From NCBI RefSeq assembly GCF_027943725.1, contig NZ_AP025696.1, forward strand, positions 1,341,501-1,405,500: a stretch of 64,000 nucleotides of DNA, given 5' to 3'. The position numbers and the translations under genes are program-made. This DNA comes from Nitrosophilus kaiyonis. Its GTDB lineage: Bacteria > Campylobacterota > Campylobacteria > Campylobacterales > Nitratiruptoraceae. The notes under the pieces were generated by a model, which was given only the letters and a program-made list of their open reading frames with translations, did no database searches and had not been told where the DNA came from. Positions 47,974-56,188 of this stretch are shown one piece after another; the first letter of the stretch is position 1, and the number at the start of each line of letters is the position of its first letter.

Positions 47974-50629
47974 ATTAAGTAAAGAGAAACTTTTTTTAGA
48001 ATTTAGGACATCCAAAAATGGATTGAGTAAAAAAGAGGTAAAAAAAAGGCTTAAAGATTTTGGATTTAATATTATTCAAACTAGGAAGAAAAAGAATTAT
48101 ATAAAAGAGTATTTGAAAGAGTATACAGAGTTTTTCCCCATTCTTCTTATAATTGCTGGTATTTTAGCCCTTATAGCAGACTATTTTCAGCCAAATGAGG
48201 GAAATGATATTTTAGCTTATGCAATATTTGGTGCAGTTTTTATAAATGCAAATTTTACTTTTTGGCAAAAATATAAAGCAGATAAGACAATGGAAGCTCT
48301 TTTACAACTTATGCCTACATATGTAAAAGTAAGAAGAGAGGGCAAAATTTTCAAAATTGACTCAAAAGAGCTTGTCCCTGGTGATATTATGATTTTAGAA
48401 GAAGGGGATAAGATTGCTGCAGATGGTGTTTTAATAGAAGTAAATAATTTTTATATTGATACATCAGCAATTGATGGTGAATCAAAACCGAAAAAAAGAG
48501 AAATTTATCCGGGAGATGCGAAAAGAGAAATTGATGCAAAAAATATGGTTTATGCTGGATGTGTTGTAGTTAGAGGAAGTGCAGAAGCAGTTGTTGTAGC
48601 AACTTCAATGGCAACAGAGTTTGGAAAAATTGCAACTTTAACCCAAAATGTACAAAAATCTTTAACTCCTTTAGAAAAAGAGATTATAAGAATGACAAAA
48701 ATTTTGACAATTTTAGCTCTTTTAGCTGGAGTTGTCTTTTTTGTTTTAGGGATTCTTTCAAATAAAGGATTTTTAATAGCATCCATTTTTGCTCTTTCAT
48801 TGATTGTTGCAAATGTCCCAGAAGGTCTTCTTCCAACTATTACTTTATCTCTTTCTTTAGCAGCTCAAAGAATGGCAAAAAGAAAGGCTTTGATAAAAAA
48901 TCTTGCTTCTGTTCAAACTCTTGGAAGTGTAACAACAATATGTACTGATAAAACAGGAACTTTAACAAAAAACCAAATGACTGTAAAAGAGATTTATTTG
49001 GCTAATGGTGATGATATAGAAGTTACGGGAGAAGGTTATGAGATAGAAGGAGAATTTATATTTAAAAATAGATATACAGATAAACAATTATTAAAAGATC
49101 TTTTGATTGCTGGATGGTGTAACTCAAGAGCTATTGTTGAAAAAGATAAAGCTATCGGTGATCCAACGGAGATTGCATTAGTAGTAGCTGCAAAAAAATA
49201 TAAGATTGATATAAAAAATTGTAAAAAGATAAAAGAGAATCCTTTTAGTAGTGAAAGAAAAATGATGTCAACTTTGGTAGAGATTGATAATAAAAAAGTT
49301 TTATATGTAAAAGGAGCACCTGAAAAGATTTTAGAAAGATCAACGCATTTTTATAATGGGAAAAATATTATAAAACTTGATACAACTGCAAAGAAAAGAT
49401 TTGAAAATAAGCTTGAAGAGTTAGAGAGTAGAGCTTTTAGAGTACTTACAATAGCAATCGGAAAAGAAGACAAAGAGGAGAACTTGACTATTTTAGGTTT
49501 TGTAGCTATGAAAGATCCTCCAAGAGAAGAGGTAAAAGAAGCAGTTGAAAAATGTTATCAAGCAAAAATAAAGATAATGATGATAACTGGTGATAATGCT
49601 ATAACTGCTAAGGCAATTGCTAAAGAGATAGGATTGCAATTTGATGGGGTTTTAACAGGTGATGAAATAGAAAAGGTTGATGAAGAAAAGTTACAAGAAA
49701 TTTTAAAAAATAAAGTATATATATTTGCAAGAATGGCAAGTGCACAAAAGTTAAAAATTGCGAGTGCTTTGCAAAAAAATGGGGAAGTAGTTGCAATGAC
49801 AGGTGATGGAGTTAATGATGCTCCAGCACTGAAAAAAGCAGATATTGGCGTAGGCATGGGAAGTGGTACAGATGTGGCAAAAGAGGCGAGTGATATGATT
49901 TTACTTGATGATAATTTTAGATCTATTGTTGCTGCTATAGAAGAGGGTAGGACAGTATATTTTAATATCAAAAAATTTGTAACATATATTTTATCTTCTA
50001 ATGTACCAGAAATTGTTCCTTATGTTTTATCATTTTTTCTTAAAATTCCAAATCCGCTATCTGTTATTCAAATATTATCTATAGATTTGGGTTCAGATAT
50101 GCTACCTGGTCTTGCTCTTGGAAGTGAAAAACCAGAAAAAAATATTATGAACAGGCCTCCTGTTGGAAAAAAAGAGAAAATTTTGGATTTTGAAGTATTC
50201 AAAAGAGGCTACTTTATGTTAGGTGTTATTGAAGCTAGTGCTGCAATGTTTGCATTTATTACCTTTTTATTAAATCATGGATGGCATTATGGAGAGGTTC
50301 ATATAAGTGATCCTATTTTATATAGACAGGCTATGACAATGACTTTACTTGGTGCAGTAACATGTCAGTTAGCAAATGTATGGACACTTAGAAGCTGGGA
50401 TTTTAATATATGGGAGATAGATTTAAAATCAAATAAATTGCTCTTTTTTGCTATGTTTGCGGTATTTGTATGGATTTGGGCGTTACTTAATGTGCCTGTA
50501 GTTCAAAAAATATTCAATACAGCTCATGTACCAATTCAAGATTTATGGGTGCTACTTCCTTTCCCTATTATATTGTTTATTACAAATGAAACATATAAAT
50601 ATATTAAAAAAAGAAAAATATTAATTTAG
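47960..50629 (+). CDS. P-type cation ATPase, Na+/K+-ATPase-like (P2C-related)
   Basis: The product has 889 residues with all P-type parts: the TGES-type loop (IDGESKPKKRE), phosphorylation motif DKTGTLT at Asp330, nucleotide domain KGAPE and hinge TGDGVNDAPAL. The membrane segments read NVPEGLL and IDLGSDMLPGLALGSE, closer to the PEGLL and IDLGTDM blocks of Na+/K+-ATPases than to the IPEGLP block of Ca2+ pumps. It is therefore probably a Na+ or K+ pump rather than a calcium pump. Transport specificity is inferred only. Confidence 0.85.
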   Translation: MKPFKLSKEKLFLEFRTSKNGLSKKEVKKRLKDFGFNIIQTRKKKNYIKEYLKEYTEFFPILLIIAGILALIADYFQPNEGNDILAYAIFGAVFINANFTFWQKYKADKTMEALLQLMPTYVKVRREGKIFKIDSKELVPGDIMILEEGDKIAADGVLIEVNNFYIDTSAIDGESKPKKREIYPGDAKREIDAKNMVYAGCVVVRGSAEAVVVATSMATEFGKIATLTQNVQKSLTPLEKEIIRMTKILTILALLAGVVFFVLGILSNKGFLIASIFALSLIVANVPEGLLPTITLSLSLAAQRMAKRKALIKNLASVQTLGSVTTICTDKTGTLTKNQMTVKEIYLANGDDIEVTGEGYEIEGEFIFKNRYTDKQLLKDLLIAGWCNSRAIVEKDKAIGDPTEIALVVAAKKYKIDIKNCKKIKENPFSSERKMMSTLVEIDNKKVLYVKGAPEKILERSTHFYNGKNIIKLDTTAKKRFENKLEELESRAFRVLTIAIGKEDKEENLTILGFVAMKDPPREEVKEAVEKCYQAKIKIMMITGDNAITAKAIAKEIGLQFDGVLTGDEIEKVDEEKLQEILKNKVYIFARMASAQKLKIASALQKNGEVVAMTGDGVNDAPALKKADIGVGMGSGTDVAKEASDMILLDDNFRSIVAAIEEGRTVYFNIKKFVTYILSSNVPEIVPYVLSFFLKIPNPLSVIQILSIDLGSDMLPGLALGSEKPEKNIMNRPPVGKKEKILDFEVFKRGYFMLGVIEASAAMFAFITFLLNHGWHYGEVHISDPILYRQAMTMTLLGAVTCQLANVWTLRSWDFNIWEIDLKSNKLLFFAMFAVFVWIWALLNVPVVQKIFNTAHVPIQDLWVLLPFPIILFITNETYKYIKKRKILI

Positions 50630-50637
50630 GAAAAAAA

Positions 50638-51006
50638 ATGAAAATAAGAGTATATTATGAAGATACAGACCTTGGTGGAGTTGTTTATTATGCTAATTAT
50701 TTGAAATTTTGTGAAAGAGCAAGGAGTGAGATTTTTTTTAAAAACAATCTTCTTCCTGTTAAAGATGGATGTCATTTTGTTGTTACTGAAATTAAAGCAA
50801 AATATATAAAGCCCGCTAGATTTGCAGACATTTTGGAGGTAGAAACTAAAGTATTGGAAATTAAAAGAGTATATATAAAATTAAAGCAGATTATTTATAA
50901 AAATAGTGAAAAAATTTTTGAAATGGAGATAAAACTAGCTTTTATTTGTAATGATAGACCATCTGCTATTCCTCAGGATTTTCTAAATCTGTTTGAAAAA
51001 TTATAG
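50638..51006 (+). CDS. ybgC: Acyl-CoA thioesterase, YbgC family
   Basis: This 122-residue hot-dog-fold protein has the family signature YYEDTDLGGVVYYANYLKF with the catalytic Asp, followed by ERARSE. YbgC hydrolyses acyl-CoA or acyl-ACP and is usually linked to the Tol-Pal envelope system, which is not seen here. It follows the ATPase by eight bases and converges on the next gene, overlapping its 3' end by 41 bases. Confidence 0.9.
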   Translation: MKIRVYYEDTDLGGVVYYANYLKFCERARSEIFFKNNLLPVKDGCHFVVTEIKAKYIKPARFADILEVETKVLEIKRVYIKLKQIIYKNSEKIFEMEIKLAFICNDRPSAIPQDFLNLFEKL

Positions 51007-52204
51007 GAGCTAAAATAAATTTTCCATATAATGCTTTATATAGCATTACATTATAATTGATTTGATTATTTTCAATATTTTCATCAAATACTCTTTTTTG
51101 CATTGTCTCTTTATTGAAAAATATATCTATTCCTATAGAAGTTGAATAATTTATCCAGTTAAATTCAATATCATTATTTATTAATGAATTATATTCTTCT
51201 AATATTTTTGAAGGGTGTATTATAGAATTTGCTATTATAAGATTTTCTCTATCAATAGGCTGAGTTAGATTAAACAGTAATGGATTATAATTTATTTGAG
51301 TTGATAAAATTTGTATAGGCTTTAAATCATAAAGGGTTAATTGTGAAAGTATTAATGAGCTTTTGACTATTGGGGTATTTAAAAAAATAGTACTGCTGTT
51401 TATATCTTCATTTTTATAAAAAAATTTCTTTAAGTTTGCAGCTTCATCTTGAACTTCTATCTCTTTAATTTTAGAACTATTCGATTCATTCTCTATTATT
51501 TTTGTCAATTTATATGCTAATGGACTTCTGTTTTCGTAAAAAATAATAATATTTTCATTTGCATAATCTAATAGCTTATCAATTTGTTCTTTATAATTAA
51601 TACCTCCAAAAATTATGTTACTATTTTCTAAAGGAAAAACATCATTTTTATTTATTGTTGGTATGAATATATTTAAATTTTCTGTATTTATATTTGCTAA
51701 ATTATTTGCTCCTTCTAATGTCAATGGAGCAATTATAAAGTTAAAATTTTCTTTCTTGATATTTTCAATAGTCTCAAGAATTGTTTCATAATTTTCATCT
51801 TTAATTTCAAATGTTTTTAGATGAAATTTTACATTTCTAAATAGAAGATAGGATATTATAGACCTTGTTGTTGATATTGCATAGCTTCCAATTTTTTTTG
51901 TTGGAAGAATCATTGCAATATTCATTTTTTTAACTGCTAAAAATTGTGGAGAGATATTTAAAGTTGATGATAGAAGCATATAATTTTCTTTTATTTTTTC
52001 ATTTTCACTATTTTTTGCTTTAGATAAAAATGAAAAAACTTTTCCATTTTCCAAATAGTCAAATAAACAATTATCATCACACTCTTGAAGTTCTATATCT
52101 AATACTTCACAGTTTGGAATTGGCAAAGGAGATAATATTATGCTTTTCGCAAAAATCGATAATTCAAACATTAATATTATAAAAATTTTTAATATTTTTT
52201 TCAT
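50966..52204 (-). CDS. Periplasmic PBP1-fold protein (LpoA/penicillin-binding-protein-activator-like)
   Basis: The product has 412 residues with a Sec signal (ILKIFIILMFELSIFA). From about residue 90 the sequence has the alternating alpha/beta pattern of a type 1 periplasmic-binding fold (MNIAMILPTKKIGSYAIST, then FNFIIAPLTLEGANNLA), as in LppC/LpoA-type and Leu/Ile/Val-binding proteins. It starts four bases before the stop of the glycosylase gene upstream. An outer-membrane or cell-wall role is plausible, but the family assignment is by pattern only. Confidence 0.55.
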   Translation of the reverse strand: MKKILKIFIILMFELSIFAKSIILSPLPIPNCEVLDIELQECDDNCLFDYLENGKVFSFLSKAKNSENEKIKENYMLLSSTLNISPQFLAVKKMNIAMILPTKKIGSYAISTTRSIISYLLFRNVKFHLKTFEIKDENYETILETIENIKKENFNFIIAPLTLEGANNLANINTENLNIFIPTINKNDVFPLENSNIIFGGINYKEQIDKLLDYANENIIIFYENRSPLAYKLTKIIENESNSSKIKEIEVQDEAANLKKFFYKNEDINSSTIFLNTPIVKSSLILSQLTLYDLKPIQILSTQINYNPLLFNLTQPIDRENLIIANSIIHPSKILEEYNSLINNDIEFNWINYSTSIGIDIFFNKETMQKRVFDENIENNQINYNVMLYKALYGKFILAPIIFQTDLENPEE

Positions 52205-52860
52205 AATAGACTCTTAATTTTTAATAGATCTAAATATGCCTCTTTTTTCTTTGAAGGATTTCTTAATAAAAAGCTTGGATGATATGTTGGAATTAAAATT
52301 TTATCTTTATATTTTACTATTTCTCCTCTTATTTTTGAAATAGGAGTGGTATCATTTGTCAAGTATCTATAACTTGTACTTCCTAATGCAACTAAAATTT
52401 TAGGATTTATAATCTCTATCTGTTTTATAAGATATGGCATACAGGTTTTTGCTTCTTCTTCAGTAGGGACTCTGTTATTTGGAGGTCTGCATTTTACTAT
52501 ATTTGCTATATAAACATCTTCTCTTTTGATTTCTAAAACATTTTCAATCATTTTTGTTAAAAGTTGCCCAGCCCTACCAACAAATGGCCTTCCCATCTCA
52601 TCTTCTGTTGCGCCAGGTCCTTCTCCTATAAACATAAGTTTTGCATGTGGATTTCCTTCGCCAAATACTACATTTTTTCTTGTTTTAGATAGGTCACAAA
52701 GATGGCAGTTTTTAACAATTTCTTTTAACTTTTCAAGTGAATTTGGCAAAGAGATATTTTTATGATTATTTTCGATATTAATTGGATCAATATATTGATA
52801 TCCAATCCATTTTTGATAATAAAGATTTTTTAAAAGTTTTGCTTTTTTGATTTTATCCAT
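52201..52860 (-). CDS. Type-4 uracil-DNA glycosylase
   Basis: This 219-residue Fe-S uracil-DNA glycosylase carries the family motifs GEGPGATEDEMGRPFVGRAG and YHPSFLLRNPSKK, plus IVKCRPPNNR. The four cluster cysteines are visible: NCHLC near residue 55, then C in KCRPP and C in EEAKTCMPY. It removes uracil arising by cytosine deamination, which matters in thermophiles. The stop overlaps the start of the PBP1-fold gene (ATGA). Confidence 0.9.
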   Translation of the reverse strand: MDKIKKAKLLKNLYYQKWIGYQYIDPINIENNHKNISLPNSLEKLKEIVKNCHLCDLSKTRKNVVFGEGNPHAKLMFIGEGPGATEDEMGRPFVGRAGQLLTKMIENVLEIKREDVYIANIVKCRPPNNRVPTEEEAKTCMPYLIKQIEIINPKILVALGSTSYRYLTNDTTPISKIRGEIVKYKDKILIPTYHPSFLLRNPSKKKEAYLDLLKIKSLL

Positions 52861-52896
52861 TTGAAGATATTAGCAAATATGAGATTAAATAGGTAT

Positions 52897-52918
52897 AAAA
52901 CGGGCAAGAGCCCGTTTT
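52897..52918. terminator. Terminator between superoxide reductase and glycosylase genes
   Basis: AAAACGGGC-AAGA-GCCCGTTTT is a 9-base-pair stem. On the minus strand it follows the superoxide reductase stop at once and ends in TTTT, so it terminates that gene; the plus strand also ends in TTTTT. Confidence 0.8.
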
Positions 52919-52920
52919 TA

Positions 52921-53304
52921 TTATTCAGTTACTTCTACTTTTACAGGATCGCTTTCCCATAAACCATGTTTTGTACAGTAACTCATTGCAGTTAATGTAA
53001 GATTTTTTTGTGGAATGATATAAAAATCAACTTCTACTTGGCTTTTTTCATTTCCTAAAGTTCCGGGAGTAAAAGTTGCTTGTCCAAGTAGTCTCTCACC
53101 ATCCCAAAGTTGAACATAAGCAATATAGTGATCAAAATCATCAGGATGTGAATATTCATTTCCAACTTTTACTTTTACTTTAAATTTTTCACCTTTTTTT
53201 GCACTACTTTCACAATGAACAAAAGGTGAATGTCTGTCGATATAATCTTTTTTAGACTCTCTTTCTACTTCACTGATATCTACATATCTGTTTATTTTTG
53301 GCAT
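52921..53304 (-). CDS. Superoxide reductase (class II, neelaredoxin type)
   Basis: The product has 127 residues with no desulforedoxin domain. The ferrous site is recognisable: His25 (DRHSP), His53 and His59 (HPDDFDHYI), and Cys110 and His113 (CTKHGLW). It reduces superoxide to peroxide in anaerobes and microaerophiles. The canonical EKHxP loop is changed to DRHSP: the glutamate that caps the iron is aspartate (Asp23) and the catalytic lysine is Arg24. SoxZ was considered because of the immunoglobulin-like fold, but the CxxHGLW site decides for superoxide reductase. Confidence 0.88.
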   Translation of the reverse strand: MPKINRYVDISEVERESKKDYIDRHSPFVHCESSAKKGEKFKVKVKVGNEYSHPDDFDHYIAYVQLWDGERLLGQATFTPGTLGNEKSQVEVDFYIIPQKNLTLTAMSYCTKHGLWESDPVKVEVTE

Positions 53305-53390
53305 TTTGGCCTCCTTAATTATTTTATTGCTCCAATATTTTACCTGTTAAATTATTAAATTAGGATAAAAATACTCTTATTTATTTTTTT

Positions 53391-54275
53391 TTAAAATTTA
53401 TATCCTAAACTTATATATGTTTGATCAATATCCATTTTAAGATCACTTTTATCAAAGTAAACTCCATATCCACTTATATCAATATCTAAATCTTTAAATT
53501 CCCATTTACTTTTTCTATATCCAGTTTGTATAAAAAATCTTGGAGATATTATAATTCCTAAAAAACTCTTTTTAAAAGTTTTTACTTGAAAGCGAATACC
53601 AATATTATATTCATAAAAATTTCCATTTATATTACTATTAAAATTTGCGTAATTATTTTTTATTTTTCCTGTTTGATATGCATAATTAAAATCTCCAAAG
53701 ATTGAAAAATATCTATTTAATGTTTTTTGAAATGATAATGTTGGACCGATTTTAAATGTTTTTATTTTAGTTTTGCTTCTTTCAAAACCATTTTTTATAA
53801 AATCGTTAGCATTATTATTGTCATTTTTTTCGCTCTCTATCCATGGAAGAGAGATTCCTCCTATTATTCCTAATCCTAAATAATTTCTATTGTCTTTTTT
53901 TAATACATCATATCCCAAAGATATTTGAGCATCTAAGCCCTCTATTTCATAATTTATATCTGGCATCGGGATAATTTGGCTATTTATACCAAAAGGATTA
54001 TTAGGAATATTTTGCGAATATCCAGTATTAAAATTTTGTTTTTCTTTTTGTATAGTGTCTGATTTTATATAACTTATTTTATAAGAGTAAAAAATATTTG
54101 ATTTTAATATATTTTGATGTTGTTCTTTAAAAGTTAAAATTTTAACACTGTCGCTCTTTTTCTTATTGAAACCTAAAAAGCCTCCCTCTAATGAAGCGTT
54201 TCCTTTTCCAATTTCAAATTCAGCAGCAGATAAAAAAGATATTGCAGATAAAAAAAGAAAAGTAGTTTTTTTCAT
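53391..54275 (-). CDS. Outer-membrane beta-barrel protein, unknown
   Basis: The product has 294 residues with a Sec signal (KKTTFLFLSAISFLSA), alternating hydrophobic beta-strands rich in Tyr/Gly/Asn, and a C-terminal strand ending YISLGYKF, where the terminal Phe is the outer-membrane insertion signal. It therefore looks like a small barrel of about 10-12 strands. No substrate can be inferred. It is separated from the sdh genes by the hairpin at 54289-54326. Confidence 0.6.
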   Translation of the reverse strand: MKKTTFLFLSAISFLSAAEFEIGKGNASLEGGFLGFNKKKSDSVKILTFKEQHQNILKSNIFYSYKISYIKSDTIQKEKQNFNTGYSQNIPNNPFGINSQIIPMPDINYEIEGLDAQISLGYDVLKKDNRNYLGLGIIGGISLPWIESEKNDNNNANDFIKNGFERSKTKIKTFKIGPTLSFQKTLNRYFSIFGDFNYAYQTGKIKNNYANFNSNINGNFYEYNIGIRFQVKTFKKSFLGIIISPRFFIQTGYRKSKWEFKDLDIDISGYGVYFDKSDLKMDIDQTYISLGYKF

Positions 54276-54288
54276 TTATAGTCCTTTT

Positions 54289-54326
54289 TTTAAATTTGAT
54301 GGGAATTATATCCCATCAAATTTAAA
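54289..54326. other. Perfect 16-base-pair hairpin after the sdh genes
   Basis: TTTAAATTTGATGGGA-ATTATA-TCCCATCAAATTTAAA is a perfect inverted repeat touching the sdhE stop. On the minus strand it is followed by A-rich sequence and the AAAGGAC ribosome site of the outer-membrane gene, not by T. It may protect the sdh mRNA 3' end or mark a processing site; termination is less certain. Confidence 0.6.
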
Positions 54327-55205
54327 TTAGACTATATTTACAGAAGTTACATTATGATTTAAGCCTAACTCTTCAGGAGTACATCCAAGAGCTAAACCTA
54401 TTAATTGAGGAAGATGAAGAATAGGCAGTTTTATATCTCTTCCTACCTCTTTTGAGGCTGCATGCTGTTTCACATCAAGGTTTAGATGACATAGTGGGCA
54501 AGGTGTTACCATCATATCTGCATCATTGTCTATAGCATCTACAAGAGCATTGCCGCTTAATCTATTTGCAGTATGTGGTGCTTGTAAATCTACATGAAAT
54601 CCACAACATTTGTTTTTATGTTCATAATCAACACTGTTTCCTTCTAAAGCTTTTATCAAATCATCAAGGCTTGTTGGATTATAGGCTGACTCTTTTGTTT
54701 TATTTGTATAATGATGAAGTTCACTTGGTCTAATATTATGGCATCCATAAAAAGGTGCAATATTAAATTGACTAAGTGGTTTTTCAACTTTTTCTCTTAT
54801 TTTATCAAGACCATAATCTTCAATAAGTGCATATAAGAAATGTCTAACTGATACTGTTCCTTTATATTCTAAGCCAACTTCAGCAAGTTTTTCATTTACT
54901 TTTGATTTCAACTCTTCATTTTCATCAAGTCTTTTTTTTGTTAAAGCTGTGTTTAATTGACAAGTATTACAGATTGTAATCATAGGAAGATCAAGTTTTT
55001 CTGCATAGCAGATATTTCTTGCATTTAAAACAAGGCTTAAAAAATCATCAAAATCTTGAAGATGGCTTGCTCCACAACAGCTTGCTTCGTCAAGTAAAAC
55101 TATCTCGATTCCAAGTTTTTTAGCAACTGCCAAAGTTGATTTTAAAAGTTCAGGGGTACTTTCTCTTGCCGTACATCCAGTATATAGTGCATATTTTAAA
55201 CTCAT
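54327..55205 (-). CDS. sdhE: SdhE/MfrE-like subunit with CCG domains
   Basis: The product has 292 residues and two CCG (cysteine-rich) motifs: DEASCCGASH with later CNTC, and KNKCCGFH with CPLC. These bind unusual [4Fe-4S] clusters, as in heterodisulfide reductase HdrB. In Campylobacterota this subunit replaces membrane-anchor SdhCD in the SdhABE/MfrABE enzymes and contacts the quinone or thiol side. It follows sdhB by 11 bases. Confidence 0.88.
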   Translation of the reverse strand: MSLKYALYTGCTARESTPELLKSTLAVAKKLGIEIVLLDEASCCGASHLQDFDDFLSLVLNARNICYAEKLDLPMITICNTCQLNTALTKKRLDENEELKSKVNEKLAEVGLEYKGTVSVRHFLYALIEDYGLDKIREKVEKPLSQFNIAPFYGCHNIRPSELHHYTNKTKESAYNPTSLDDLIKALEGNSVDYEHKNKCCGFHVDLQAPHTANRLSGNALVDAIDNDADMMVTPCPLCHLNLDVKQHAASKEVGRDIKLPILHLPQLIGLALGCTPEELGLNHNVTSVNIV

Positions 55206-55216
55206 CTTTTTTCCTT

Positions 55217-56176
55217 TTAAAATTTAGCTGTAGATGATATTTTTATAAGTTTTTTAATTTCATCAAGATTTTTAGATTTAGGCATATTCCAAGGAAAGAC
55301 TATTTTTCCTTTCTTAAACATTGCTAAAGCTTCTGGAATATGTTTAAATACTGCAAATCCTTCACTGTATGCTACTAAATGTCCTTCATCTAAAATACCA
55401 TGTTTTTCGATAGATTTTTTAAATCCAACAGCATGGCGACTTGCAACATTATGTTCAACTACGCCTTCTTCAAATAGTTGATTATGAAGTTTTGTTATTT
55501 TGCTCATAGGATCAAGTTCTTTTGGACAAGCTTCGGTACACTCAAAACATTTAACACAATCCCAAACACCTTGTCCAAGTTTATCAACAATTTCGAGTCT
55601 CTCTTTTTTATCATTATCTCTTATATCTGCATTAAATCTATAAGCTTTAACTAAAGCAGCAGGTCCAAAATATTGTTCATTAGCTTCATTTACAACAGGA
55701 CATGCATAATAGCAGCAACCACATTGAATACAATAATCAGCTTCTTCAAGTTTTTCTGCATCTTCAGGAGAAACTATATTTTCACTTTCTGGATGTTCAT
55801 CAATCTCTGCAACAAGATAAGGTATAATTGAGTCATGTTTTTCCCAAAAATCACTCTTATCTACAACCATATCTTTAATAACTCTCTTTTTAGAAACAGG
55901 CTCAAAAGTAAGCTCATTTCCAAAAAGCTCAATCATATCTACCATTCTCTCTTTACAAGCAAGGGTGCTTCTTCCATTTACTTTGATTGCACAACTTCCA
56001 CAGATTCCGTGTCTACAACTTCTTCTATATGTAAAGCTTCCGTCATGCTCCCATTTGATTTTATTTAAAACATCCAATACTACTTCATCTTCTCCAACAT
56101 CCATCTCAATTGTGTCGTAATGGGGAAGATAATCGGTTTCAGCATTAAATCTAAATACTTTTAAAGTTACTTTCAT
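55217..56176 (-). CDS. sdhB: Succinate dehydrogenase/fumarate reductase iron-sulfur subunit
   Basis: The product has 319 residues. The [2Fe-2S] motif SCRHGICGSCAIKV lies near residues 52-65 and two further clusters at CIQCGCCYYACP and CVKCFECTEACP. A C-terminal extension of about 80 residues is typical of the SdhB found with SdhE. It passes electrons between SdhA and SdhE. Confidence 0.93.
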   Translation of the reverse strand: MKVTLKVFRFNAETDYLPHYDTIEMDVGEDEVVLDVLNKIKWEHDGSFTYRRSCRHGICGSCAIKVNGRSTLACKERMVDMIELFGNELTFEPVSKKRVIKDMVVDKSDFWEKHDSIIPYLVAEIDEHPESENIVSPEDAEKLEEADYCIQCGCCYYACPVVNEANEQYFGPAALVKAYRFNADIRDNDKKERLEIVDKLGQGVWDCVKCFECTEACPKELDPMSKITKLHNQLFEEGVVEHNVASRHAVGFKKSIEKHGILDEGHLVAYSEGFAVFKHIPEALAMFKKGKIVFPWNMPKSKNLDEIKKLIKISSTAKF

Positions 56177-56188
56177 TTTTTGCCCCTA

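Noticed and set aside
52921-53304. SoxZ-like protein
   Set aside because: The size and beta-rich fold fit, but HPxxxxxHYI and CxxHGLW are superoxide reductase iron ligands and no soxY is adjacent.
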